Positions 1 to 5,942 are shown, counted from the first letter of the stretch. The stretch: 5,942 bases of DNA from an uncultured Methylococcaceae bacterium (GCA_903903765.1 CAIVAH010000313.1:1-5942), one strand, 5' to 3'. The notes: generated by a model not told the origin, from the letters alone. Made by a program: numbers and translations.

Positions 1-1085
1 AGGGTATTATTGATCCTGCTTCCACGCTGTTAGCCTTTGATGAGCTAGAATCACGCTCACTATCTTTATCGGTGCGGGCTACCGCTTTAGTTTTTGAGGA
101 TCCTGTATCAAGACGGTTATTAGAACAAATTGAGCGAATAGCACCCAGTGACGCCACTGTTTTGATTATTGGTGAAATGGGGACGGGTAAAGAATTAGTA
201 GCCAGGCATGTACATGCTCTAAGTAAACGCAGTCAGAACACCTTCGGAGCCTTAAATTGCGCGGCCTTGAGCGAAAACTTAATAGAAAGTGAGTTGTTTG
301 GGCATGAGAAAGGCTCTTTTACTGGAGCGTTAAACACCAAAGCTGGCTGGTTTGAAACGGCCAATAAAGGTAGTTTATTTTTGGATGAGGTCGGCGATTT
401 ACCGTTAGGCATGCAAGCTAAATTATTGCGCGTGTTGCAAGAGCGTGAAGTCGTTAAAGTGGGATCAAGAACCCCTGTGCCTGTGGATGTCAGAATTATT
501 GCCGCGACCAATGTTAATTTAGAAGAAGCGGTAGCTGCTTCACATTTTAGAGCGGATCTGTATTATCGTTTTAATGTAGCTACCTTGCATTTAGCACCAC
601 TCAGAGAGCGGCCAGGTGATATTTTGCCACTCGCTAGACATTTCTTAAAAATATACAGTGATCGATTAGGCTATGAGCAAATTAAATTAGCGCCCTCTAC
701 CGAATTAGCCTTATTAAATTATGATTGGCCAGGTAATATTCGAGAATTAGAAAACGCGATTCATCGGGCTTTGCTGGTTTGTCCGGGGAATCGTTTACGT
801 CCCGAAGATTTTAAACTATCTGGTGTAAGACATGTGCAATCGGCTAACACCGTTTCGACCAGTTCATTAGAAGCCGCTTTAGAGAAACTGTGCGAACAAG
901 CACCACCCAAATTATTTGATATCTTAGAAGAAACTATCGTGAGAACTGCTTTTAGTTTTTGTGAAGAAAATCAAGTGCAAACTGCCAAGTTATTAGACAT
1001 TAGTCGCAATGTGCTTCGGCACAAATTGGGCTTATATGGATTATTACCCAACGCCTCAAAAAAACAGACTTCAGAGTTAGCCTAG
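1..1085 (+). CDS. Sigma-54-dependent Fis-family transcriptional activator (5' partial)
   Basis: This is a bacterial enhancer-binding protein that uses ATP hydrolysis to remodel sigma-54 RNA polymerase. The frame is open from the left edge (readable from base 3), so the start and any sensory domain lie outside the window. A GTG at 72 is only an internal possible start, because the residues before it (FDELESRSLSLS) read as continuous protein. Numbering from that GTG, the AAA+ domain shows Walker A GEMGTGKE (34-41), the sigma-54 contact loop as GSFTGA (81-86, usually GAFTGA), Walker B SLFLDE (101-106), sensor I ATN (145-147), arginine-finger region FRADLYYR (159-166) and sensor II WPGNIRELEN (219-228). 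A C-terminal Fis-type helix-turn-helix lies at about 285-322. The family is clear from these motifs. The target genes are unknown, and no -24/-12 promoter was found here. It converges on modC, and its last 9 bp overlap the end of modC. Confidence 0.95.
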   Translation, partial: GIIDPASTLLAFDELESRSLSLSVRATALVFEDPVSRRLLEQIERIAPSDATVLIIGEMGTGKELVARHVHALSKRSQNTFGALNCAALSENLIESELFGHEKGSFTGALNTKAGWFETANKGSLFLDEVGDLPLGMQAKLLRVLQEREVVKVGSRTPVPVDVRIIAATNVNLEEAVAASHFRADLYYRFNVATLHLAPLRERPGDILPLARHFLKIYSDRLGYEQIKLAPSTELALLNYDWPGNIRELENAIHRALLVCPGNRLRPEDFKLSGVRHVQSANTVSTSSLEAALEKLCEQAPPKLFDILEETIVRTAFSFCEENQVQTAKLLDISRNVLRHKLGLYGLLPNASKKQTSELA

Positions 1086-2156
1086 TAAAGAAGTACCTTT
1101 TATTTGCACATAAACTGCAAGATCAGCCGTTAAGTTTAATTGCTGAGCCGATTTTTGGGTGATATGTGCCAATAATGATTGCGTACCAACTTGTAAATGT
1201 ACACTGCATTGGCCATTGCTTGTTGGGTTAACTGCTTTAACGACTGCAGGCAGAATATTGAGTATGCTAGTCGCGGTCGGTGCCGTCAGGGTGATACTCA
1301 CATCTCTTGCATATATTTGGATACGTAATGGGGTGCCGATAGCGGCGTTTATTAACGGTAAACTGAGTTGTTGATCTGCAATGGCCACACAGCTTAAATG
1401 ATAGTTGGTTTCATGACTTATCAGGGTACCTTGCCAGACACTACTAGCCGCTTTATCTTTAGCAAAACTTAAATCAACTCGATTAAATAGTTCAGTTAAA
1501 TTGCCACTTGCTAAGACTTTGCCAGCCTCCATAAGCACTAAAGTATCGGCGAGTTGTGCCACTTCTTGTCGAGCGTGTGTGACGTAAATTACCGGTATAG
1601 ATAAATGTTGATGTAACTGGATTAAATAGGGCAGAATTTCTTGTTTGCGTTGTTCATCTAAGGCCGCTAAAGGCTCATCCATCAAGAGTAAATCGGGTTT
1701 AAGTAATAGGGCTCGCGCTATGGCTACACGTTGTTTTTCGCCGCCGGATAAGCGATCTGGGTGGCGATTTAATAAATGATCTATTCCCAGTAGCGCGATG
1801 AGTTCAGCATATTCCGTTGCGCTGATTGTCTGTTGAGTTTGGCGTTTTAAGCCAAACTGTAAATTCCCCTGCACACTTAAGTGCGGAAATAAATTGGCTT
1901 CTTGAAACACATAACCCAGATTACGTTGATGGGTGGGGATAAATATAGACTTAGCACTGTCTTGCCAGCATTGGCCATTAATTGCAAAATAGCCGCTAGA
2001 GGCTTGTTCCAAACCCGCTATACAGCGCAATAAAGTGGTTTTGCCCGAGCCTGATGAGCCAAATAATACCGTAACGCCAGTGCTGGGTAATTGTAGATCA
2101 ATGTCCAATACAAAGTTTTTATAAGCTAGTTTAAAGCGAGCAGGCAGGCTAGACAT
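1077..2156 (-). CDS. modC: Molybdate ABC transporter ATP-binding protein ModC
   Basis: This is the cytoplasmic ATPase that powers molybdate import through ModB. The 359 residues match the usual ModC length of about 350. The nucleotide-binding domain shows Walker A GSSGSGKT (33-40), Q-loop Gln85, ABC signature LSGGEKQR (136-143), Walker B LLLMDE (156-161) and switch His194. The C-terminal part (about 297-354) has the Mop/TOBE pattern SILNILPAVV...AHITQKSAQQLNL...VYVQIKG. This oxyanion-binding module separates ModC from CysA- or PotA-type ATPases. The ATG overlaps the modB stop as TAATG, and no Shine-Dalgarno sequence is visible, so translation is probably coupled to modB. The stop lies inside the final codons of the convergent sigma-54 activator gene. 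All key catalytic residues are present. Third cistron of mod, last in the operon. Confidence 0.96.
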   Translation of the reverse strand: MSSLPARFKLAYKNFVLDIDLQLPSTGVTVLFGSSGSGKTTLLRCIAGLEQASSGYFAINGQCWQDSAKSIFIPTHQRNLGYVFQEANLFPHLSVQGNLQFGLKRQTQQTISATEYAELIALLGIDHLLNRHPDRLSGGEKQRVAIARALLLKPDLLLMDEPLAALDEQRKQEILPYLIQLHQHLSIPVIYVTHARQEVAQLADTLVLMEAGKVLASGNLTELFNRVDLSFAKDKAASSVWQGTLISHETNYHLSCVAIADQQLSLPLINAAIGTPLRIQIYARDVSITLTAPTATSILNILPAVVKAVNPTSNGQCSVHLQVGTQSLLAHITQKSAQQLNLTADLAVYVQIKGTSLLG

Positions 2157-2842
2157 TATTTGAGTTGCTGTATTTGGGGTGGTGTTTTAAGCACGGTATA
2201 TAAAATAACTAATACCGTAAAAGAGAAGCCTAATAGACAAGCTGCTAGCCAATGGGCTTGGCCGTATTCTAGGGCTTCAACATGATTATAAATTTGTACA
2301 GACACTACGCGAGTTTTGTCGGGGATATTGCCACCAATCATTAAAACCACCCCAAACTCTCCTACCGTATGGGTAAAACCTAAGATGCTTGCGGTTAAAA
2401 AGCCAGGTCTACTCAAGGGTAAAACAACGCTAAAAAATGTGTTTAATGGGTTGGCACGTAAAGTGGCTGCGGCTTCTAAGGTTTGTTGGGCAATATTGTT
2501 AAAAGCGGTTTGTAAGGGTTGTACCACAAAGGGCATGGAGTAGAGTACCGAGGCAATCACTAAGCCGGTAAATGTAAAAGATAAAGTTCCGAGGCCTAAA
2601 AAATGACTTAATTTACCTAGTGCTCCCTGGGGCCCCATTAAAATTAATAGATAAAAGCCTAATACGGTGGGCGGCAGAACTAATGGTAAAGACACTAAAG
2701 CGTTTAAAAAGCCTTTAGCAGGGGATGGGGTGCGCGCCAACCACCATGCTAAAGGCGTGCCGATTAAGAGCAGTATGAACGTGCTCAGACTGGCGACTTT
2801 AAAAGTCAGCCAAAGTGTTTCTAAATCGGCAGGTGAAAGCAT
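2156..2842 (-). CDS. modB: Molybdate ABC transporter permease ModB
   Basis: This is the inner-membrane permease that forms the molybdate channel with ModC, fed by ModA. The product is 228 residues (E. coli ModB is about 229), with about five hydrophobic segments near residues 14-36, 48-70, 90-112, 145-169 and 197-217. Family-typical stretches include SLPLVLPPTVLGFYLL, the EAA cytoplasmic loop starting at 123, and GEFG (161-164). I chose the ATG at 2842 because MLSPADLETLWLTFK matches the usual ModB N-terminus. A TTG at 2860 would add six residues and leave only 4 nt after the modA stop. Neither start has a clear ribosome-binding site. In the EAA loop (EAAATLRANP) the normally conserved Gly, three residues after EAA, is Arg129. 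The stop overlaps the modC start by one base. Confidence 0.94.
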   Translation of the reverse strand: MLSPADLETLWLTFKVASLSTFILLLIGTPLAWWLARTPSPAKGFLNALVSLPLVLPPTVLGFYLLILMGPQGALGKLSHFLGLGTLSFTFTGLVIASVLYSMPFVVQPLQTAFNNIAQQTLEAAATLRANPLNTFFSVVLPLSRPGFLTASILGFTHTVGEFGVVLMIGGNIPDKTRVVSVQIYNHVEALEYGQAHWLAACLLGFSFTVLVILYTVLKTPPQIQQLK

Positions 2843-2864
2843 AGCATAAGTGTTGATCAACTGA

Positions 2865-3626
2865 TTAAGGTAAATCGTAACCGTATTTTTGGATAATCGC
2901 TAGCGCGGGTGCAGATTTTAAATACGCGATTAAGGCAACTGCAGCCGGATTTTCGGCACCGTTTTTAAGTAAGGCGATGCCTTGGCGAATACTCGCATAC
3001 TCGTTTGTAGGTATAATATAACCCGATCCTGAGCCAATTTTGCCGTTTTCAATGACTTGTGACAGAGCCACAAAGCCTAGTTCTGCATTGCCGGTACTGA
3101 TAAATTGCTGTGTTTGAGTGATATTCTCACCTAATACCATTAATGGTTGGTTTTTTTCTAGTAAGCCCTGTTTGCTTAAATAATCAACAGCGGCTGCGCC
3201 ATACGGTGCTATTTTGGGATCAGCTAGAGCAATATGTTTAAAATTACCGGTTTGTAATACCTTACCTTCCGCATCAATATAATCAGGTGTGGCAGACCAA
3301 AGTACTAATTTCCCTAGCGCATAAGTTGCCCGCGAACCACTGACCACATAACCGGCTGTCTCAAGTGAAGCAGGCCCCGTTTCATCAGCGGCTAATAGCA
3401 CTTCAAAAGGCCCACCGTTCTCAATTTGAGATACAAATTTACCCGTTGACCCAAATGATAATTTGGCAGAATGCCCTGTCGCTTTTTCAAAGCTTTCGGC
3501 AATTTCAGTCATCGGTTTAGTAAAGTTTGACGCTACTGCTACCAGTGTAGAATCTGCGCTAACTACAGATGTATGCATGAGCCATGTTAAGCTGATAAAG
3601 GTCAGTTTTAAAATGTGTTTAGTCAT
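2865..3626 (-). CDS. modA: Periplasmic molybdate-binding protein ModA
   Basis: This is the high-affinity substrate-binding protein that delivers molybdate (possibly tungstate) to ModBC in the periplasm. The start at 3626 gives 253 residues and follows AGAGGA at 7 nt spacing. An upstream in-frame ATG at 3659 would put 11 extra polar residues ahead of the signal peptide and is not favoured. The signal peptide has basic MTKHILK, a hydrophobic core, and probable cleavage after VSA (24). The mature protein shows the ModA pattern: VAVASNFTKPM (29-39), LSFGSTGKFVSQIENG (56-71), FEVLLAADE (74-82), ALADPKIAPYG (133-143) and the late hinge region ELGFVALSQV (182-191). Ser33/Asn34, Ser60/Thr61 and Tyr142 are the likely oxyanion ligands by comparison with known ModA proteins. 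That assignment is inferred. The gene lies 39 nt after the barrel-protein stop and closely precedes modB. Confidence 0.95.
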   Translation of the reverse strand: MTKHILKLTFISLTWLMHTSVVSADSTLVAVASNFTKPMTEIAESFEKATGHSAKLSFGSTGKFVSQIENGGPFEVLLAADETGPASLETAGYVVSGSRATYALGKLVLWSATPDYIDAEGKVLQTGNFKHIALADPKIAPYGAAAVDYLSKQGLLEKNQPLMVLGENITQTQQFISTGNAELGFVALSQVIENGKIGSGSGYIIPTNEYASIRQGIALLKNGAENPAAVALIAYLKSAPALAIIQKYGYDLP

Positions 3627-3632
3627 AGTGCG

Positions 3633-3639
3633 TTCCTCT
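3633..3639 (-). promoter_or_regulatory. Ribosome-binding site of modA
   Basis: The minus strand reads AGAGGAA, with AGAGGA ending 7 nt before the ATG at 3626. It is the strongest Shine-Dalgarno sequence in the operon. It decides the modA start against the in-frame ATG at 3659. It may give the binding protein higher translation than modB and modC, which have no clear site of their own. Confidence 0.8.
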
Positions 3640-3665
3640 GTATTTAATTGAAATGACAAATATGC

Positions 3666-5324
3666 TTAAAATCGTAACTGAGTTTCTAAATAAAAATAGT
3701 TAGTATCCCCGCCCGGTGTTGGATTTACACCTGTTAGATAAGTGCCGGTATTGGTTGTCGTATGAGCTGATTTTGCAAAATCACCTTTGAATAAATGATA
3801 CCAACCCGCATCAAAATTAAGACTACTGTTTAGATTGTAACGCCCAATAAAACCGAGTTGGTCACCAATAAAAGAGCCGTTACCATTTGCTAGTGCAGGT
3901 TGAGTACCACTGGTGCATGTATTGCCCCCCCAACAATCATTAGGGTTTGCTAACCAGACTAAGCGTTGTAAGAACTTAAATGACAAGTCTTTGCTAGGTG
4001 CAAAGTCTATTTTATAACCGGGTGAGTTGATGTTGCTGCGTTGAAAAGCACCATAAATACCCGTTGGTCCAAAGTCAAAATCAGAAGCGCCATATAAAGG
4101 ATCAAAACGCCCATCCGTGTCAGTAGCCCCATGATTTTTCCAATTAGAACTGCCACTCGCATAGTCATACTCTAGATAAAATCGAGGAGACCACGGTAGG
4201 TCAAAACTATAGCCCGCTTCAACATGCGATGACCACGCTTCATGAGATTGGCTGGTATTAGCATTAATGCCCGTTGCCGCATATTTAACGGTGCCAAATT
4301 GGCCAAACCCTTCCGCTTGAAAATCGAATTTACCCTTGCTGGGTTTTTGATAAAAGCGCAGAGTTGGGGTGAAGTAATTGCGATTACGAGTTGGATTTAA
4401 CGGGTTATCCGCCTCACTTAAGTGATATAAAGCCACTTCAGCATTGATTTCTTTATAAAGATTACTGTATTCAAAAATTCCGCCAGAAAACCACGTATTA
4501 AAGTCTTCTTCATCCCATTTAGTGTTATTCAGTAAATTAGGGTTAGGGGTCACGGAGTTATAGTTGGGATATCTAACTACGGGTACGGTGGCGAAGGCAT
4601 TTAACTGCCATTTATCATAGTCCATTACGCGGGTTCTTAAGCCGGTAAAGTTATTAACGGTATTCCGAAAAATGGGTCTAGCCACTAAGCGACGACTGCC
4701 TAAGTCCATAGTTTGACGCCCTAACTTAACTTCAGTACCTAGACCACTAAGTAGGATATTTTGATCAGCCCAAGAAACATAACCTTGGGCAAAATCCCAT
4801 GTATCGGCTGAGGCGTTGTTTGCTGGAAAAGGCGTGGTGTTTACCGTATCAGGGTTTTTACCATTGTTTATGTCTGACCCTAGCGTTCTGGCATCCAGTA
4901 ATTCAACGGCAATCCTAAATTTATTAAATTTGGCTTGTAACCAAAAGTCGGTTTGTAGATCAATTTGTTGGTCACCGCCTTGGGATTGCACGCCTTTCTG
5001 AGATCCTTTAAAGGCATTAGCTAAAGATTCATAGCGGGTTCTGTGTTCAATACCAAATGCTAACCAATCGGGTAAGCCTAAAGTGTCATGTGCATTCCAT
5101 AGCGGTTTTTGATAGTTGTTACCGAGTAATGGGTCATCCATCATAAAGTTATATGCCGCCATGGGCACTCTATTGTAAGTGGGAGTCGGTAATTTTGTGG
5201 CGGCGGGGTCTGCGTTAAGTGTTTCGGTAGTAAGTCCTAAGCTTGAGTAATTAAGCATAATCAAGCTAGGAATAATGAGTTTTAGTTGGGAGTATTTGAG
5301 AGCACGCTGTGTGATTGAGTTCAT
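3666..5324 (-). CDS. Alginate-export-family outer-membrane beta-barrel protein, candidate oxyanion porin
   Basis: This is a predicted outer-membrane beta-barrel of about 552 residues, first gene of the mod operon. It begins with a basic, hydrophobic signal-peptide-like stretch (KLIIPSLIML near residues 15-25). The mature region has many alternating polar/aromatic strands and ends YFYLETQLRF, with the terminal Phe typical of barrel proteins recognised by BamA. Family motifs resemble the alginate export domain (PF13372): FGIEHRTRYESL (about 91-102), ELLDARTLGSD, FAQGYVSWADQN, and LGRQTMDLGSRRLVAR followed by FRNTVNNFTGLR. No alginate biosynthesis gene is nearby. The position upstream of modABC suggests it passes molybdate or similar anions, which is inference from context only. 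Two adjacent ATGs (5327 and 5324) are possible starts. AAGGA at 5331-5335 is 6 nt from the second and only 3 nt from the first, so the second is preferred. A Cys pair (DCWGGNTC) may form a disulfide in an external loop. Confidence 0.85.
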   Translation of the reverse strand: MNSITQRALKYSQLKLIIPSLIMLNYSSLGLTTETLNADPAATKLPTPTYNRVPMAAYNFMMDDPLLGNNYQKPLWNAHDTLGLPDWLAFGIEHRTRYESLANAFKGSQKGVQSQGGDQQIDLQTDFWLQAKFNKFRIAVELLDARTLGSDINNGKNPDTVNTTPFPANNASADTWDFAQGYVSWADQNILLSGLGTEVKLGRQTMDLGSRRLVARPIFRNTVNNFTGLRTRVMDYDKWQLNAFATVPVVRYPNYNSVTPNPNLLNNTKWDEEDFNTWFSGGIFEYSNLYKEINAEVALYHLSEADNPLNPTRNRNYFTPTLRFYQKPSKGKFDFQAEGFGQFGTVKYAATGINANTSQSHEAWSSHVEAGYSFDLPWSPRFYLEYDYASGSSNWKNHGATDTDGRFDPLYGASDFDFGPTGIYGAFQRSNINSPGYKIDFAPSKDLSFKFLQRLVWLANPNDCWGGNTCTSGTQPALANGNGSFIGDQLGFIGRYNLNSSLNFDAGWYHLFKGDFAKSAHTTTNTGTYLTGVNPTPGGDTNYFYLETQLRF

Positions 5325-5330
5325 CATAAT

Positions 5331-5335
5331 TCCTT
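5331..5335 (-). promoter_or_regulatory. Ribosome-binding site of the outer-membrane protein gene
   Basis: The minus strand reads AAGGA. It lies 3 nt from the first ATG (5327) and 6 nt from the second (5324), so it favours the second. Confidence 0.65.
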
Positions 5336-5353
5336 AAAACAGAGTAGGCAAAA

Positions 5354-5359
5354 ATTATA
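5354..5359 (-). promoter_or_regulatory. -10 box of the mod operon promoter
   Basis: The minus strand has a perfect TATAAT at 5359-5354, about 27 nt before the outer-membrane gene start. This would place transcription initiation near 5347 and leave a leader of about 20 nt. The -35 is poor: TATGTA at 5383-5378 with an 18-bp spacer is the best candidate. The spacer and -35 are covered by the ModE-like palindrome. The assignment rests on sequence only. Confidence 0.6.
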
Positions 5360-5362
5360 TAT

Positions 5363-5386
5363 CGATATGTACAAAAATACATAGCG
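5363..5386. promoter_or_regulatory. ModE-like operator palindrome
   Basis: The inverted repeat has arms CGATATGTA and TACATAGCG around a 6-bp spacer (CAAAAA), with one mismatch between arms. Layout and sequence resemble the ModE operator of Proteobacteria (CG-N-TATAT-type half sites separated by about 6 bp). It overlaps the -35/spacer region of the mod promoter, where molybdate-bound ModE would block RNA polymerase. No modE gene is in the window, so the regulator is inferred from the site and the neighbouring modABC genes. Confidence 0.65.
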
Positions 5387-5421
5387 TTTTATCGATAGCT
5401 TAAGGTATAGACTTCATAATA

Positions 5422-5436
5422 TGGCTGATTTAGCCA
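5422..5436. repeat. Short perfect inverted repeat
   Basis: TGGCT and AGCCA form a perfect 5-bp stem around a 5-nt loop (GATTT). It lies between the mod promoter and the first unit of the 21-bp array. No T-tract follows on either strand, so it is not a convincing terminator. It could be an operator or chance. Confidence 0.4.
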
Positions 5437-5813
5437 ATGACAGCCCGCATGGCGTCAATTCCAGCTGGTATAGGGAGTAAAGCAGCTGCTACAGTCGCAA
5501 TACCCGCTGCGATCGCAGCGATTGCCGCTGGTATCGTGGCTATGCGAGCTGCGGTAGCCTCGATGCGAGCTCGCCTAGTGACTACACCAGGTGCACAGCT
5601 GCTATACGAGCTGACATAGTCGCTAGAGCGGCTCGCACTCTGACAATCTCAGTTGGGGTACTGCCAATAGCAACTGCAATTGTTCCGATGACAACTGTCA
5701 TTAAGGCAATAACAGTTGCTTTAGTCATTCAACCTGCTAGGTTAGAGGCAATAACAGCTGGTTTTATCCGTATGCGAGCTGCGTTGGCCGCAGTGCCAGT
5801 TTTAGGTGGGTTA
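5437..5813 (+). repeat. Degenerate 21-bp tandem array, about 18 units, possibly a decayed heptapeptide-repeat gene
   Basis: The stretch divides into consecutive 21-bp units starting at 5437, 5458, 5479, 5500, 5521, 5542, 5563, 5584 (20 bp), 5604, 5625, 5646, 5667, 5688, 5709, 5730, 5751, 5772 and 5793. By eye, 13 of 18 units begin ATN, 11 of 18 have GCT at bases 7-9, and 17 of 18 have T at base 9. Read on the + strand the units give heptads such as IPAGIGS, IPAAIAA, IAAGIVA, MRAAVAS, IRADIVA, IATAIVP, ITAGFIR and MRAALAA. The short unit at 5584-5603 shifts the repeat-aligned frame by one base, so no single frame spans the array. The first half is rich in G and C, and the later units are more AT-rich. 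No ribosome-binding site precedes the ATGs at 5437 or 5688. I do not recognise a family. It may be a broken repeat-protein gene or a noncoding phased array. The unit core is close to self-complementary (CCAGCTGG), so part of the minus strand also reads as Ala-rich heptads. Confidence 0.8.
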
Positions 5814-5911
5814 TTTTTAAAAAAAGCAGGTCAACTTAAAATAAATGTTAGATTAACGGATTTAGTGCGTATACTCAGGACTCCTTTGTTAAACAAGATT
5901 TGGAGTAACGT
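5814..5911 (+). other. AT-rich leader before the right-edge gene
   Basis: About 100 bp lie between the repeat array and the last gene. They contain a self-complementary A/T tract (5814-5825), a possible -10 hexamer TATACT (5870-5875) without a good -35, and two small perfect dyads: AGGA-C-TCCT (5877-5885) and TTGTT-A-AACAA (5886-5896). The dyads sit where an operator just downstream of such a promoter would be. The open frame from the end of the array runs through this leader to a TGA at 5913-5915, overlapping the next start codon, but its composition gives no sign of coding. Confidence 0.35.
5902..5905 (+). promoter_or_regulatory. Ribosome-binding site of the right-edge gene
   Basis: GGAG lies 6 nt before the ATG at 5912, a standard spacing that supports this start. 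Confidence 0.7.
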
Positions 5912-5942
5912 ATGAGAAAAATTAAAGTGTCGTTGGAATTTG
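5912..5942 (+). CDS. Start of an unidentified gene (3' partial)
   Basis: An ATG preceded by GGAG at 6 nt spacing opens a frame reading MRKIKVSLEF before the window ends. Ten residues are too few to assign a family. The gene is divergent from the outer-membrane protein/mod operon, separated from it by the repeat array and its flanks. Confidence 0.6.
   Translation, partial: MRKIKVSLEF

Noticed and set aside
233..511. Minus-strand open frame inside the sigma-54 activator gene
   Set aside because: It lies wholly within a gene with full AAA+ motifs on the + strand, and its translation shows no domain or ribosome-binding site.
1159..1374. Plus-strand open frame inside modC
   Set aside because: It is a shadow of the Mop/TOBE-coding part of modC, with no recognisable protein features.
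2316..2849. Two plus-strand open frames (2316-2543 and 2667-2849) inside modB
   Set aside because: Both are antisense to conserved ModB segments and have no supporting start signals.
3463..3651. Plus-strand open frame antisense to the modA 5' end
   Set aside because: It overlaps the modA signal peptide and ribosome-binding site, and its translation has no recognisable content.
3627..3665. Terminator between the barrel gene and modA
   Set aside because: The 39-nt gap has no stem-loop followed by a T-tract, which supports cotranscription.
4816..5001. Plus-strand open frame inside the outer-membrane protein gene
   Set aside because: It is antisense to conserved barrel motifs and has no start signal.
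5437..5813. CRISPR array
   Set aside because: The units are contiguous, degenerate and 21 bp long, with no unique spacers between identical repeats and no cas genes nearby.
5437..5813. Replication-origin iterons
   Set aside because: No rep gene is seen, units are far more divergent than typical iterons, and the context is a chromosomal transport operon. Not fully excluded, because the neighbouring gene at 5912 is unidentified.
5328..5911. Sigma-54 (-24/-12) promoter
   Set aside because: I looked for GG-N10-GC spacing with TGGC/TGC context on both strands and found no convincing match, so a link between the activator and these promoters is unsupported.

Overview
The window looks like a chromosomal segment from a moderately AT-rich Gram-negative bacterium, probably a gammaproteobacterium. 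The evidence is a sigma-54 enhancer-binding regulator, a periplasmic-binding-protein ABC importer, and an outer-membrane beta-barrel protein with a signal sequence and a C-terminal Phe. The species cannot be named from the sequence.

Positions 1-1085 (+) hold the AAA+ and DNA-binding part of a sigma-54-dependent activator whose N-terminus lies off the left edge. It runs tail to tail into modC and overlaps its stop by 9 bp. Positions 1077-5327 (-) hold a compact operon transcribed leftward: an alginate-export-family outer-membrane beta-barrel protein, then modA (periplasmic molybdate-binding protein), modB (permease) and modC (ATPase with a C-terminal Mop/TOBE domain). The modB-modC junction is a TAATG overlap. 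Upstream of the operon (5354-5386) are a perfect TATAAT -10 box and, overlapping the -35/spacer region, an inverted repeat resembling a ModE operator. This suggests a molybdate-repressed unit in which the barrel protein may let molybdate or related oxyanions cross the outer membrane, ModA captures the ion, and ModBC imports it.

Positions 5437-5813 are the unusual part. They hold a degenerate tandem array of about eighteen 21-bp units. Read on the + strand, the units give a heptapeptide pattern close to I/M-P/R/T/A-A-G/A-I/V/L-V-A. One unit is 20 bp long, so the repeat-aligned reading frame shifts once at about 5584-5603. No convincing ribosome-binding site precedes it. It is either a decayed repeat-protein gene or a noncoding array phased at two DNA helical turns. 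I do not recognise it. About 100 bp of AT-rich leader follows, then a new + strand gene begins at 5912 with a good ribosome-binding site and runs off the right edge.
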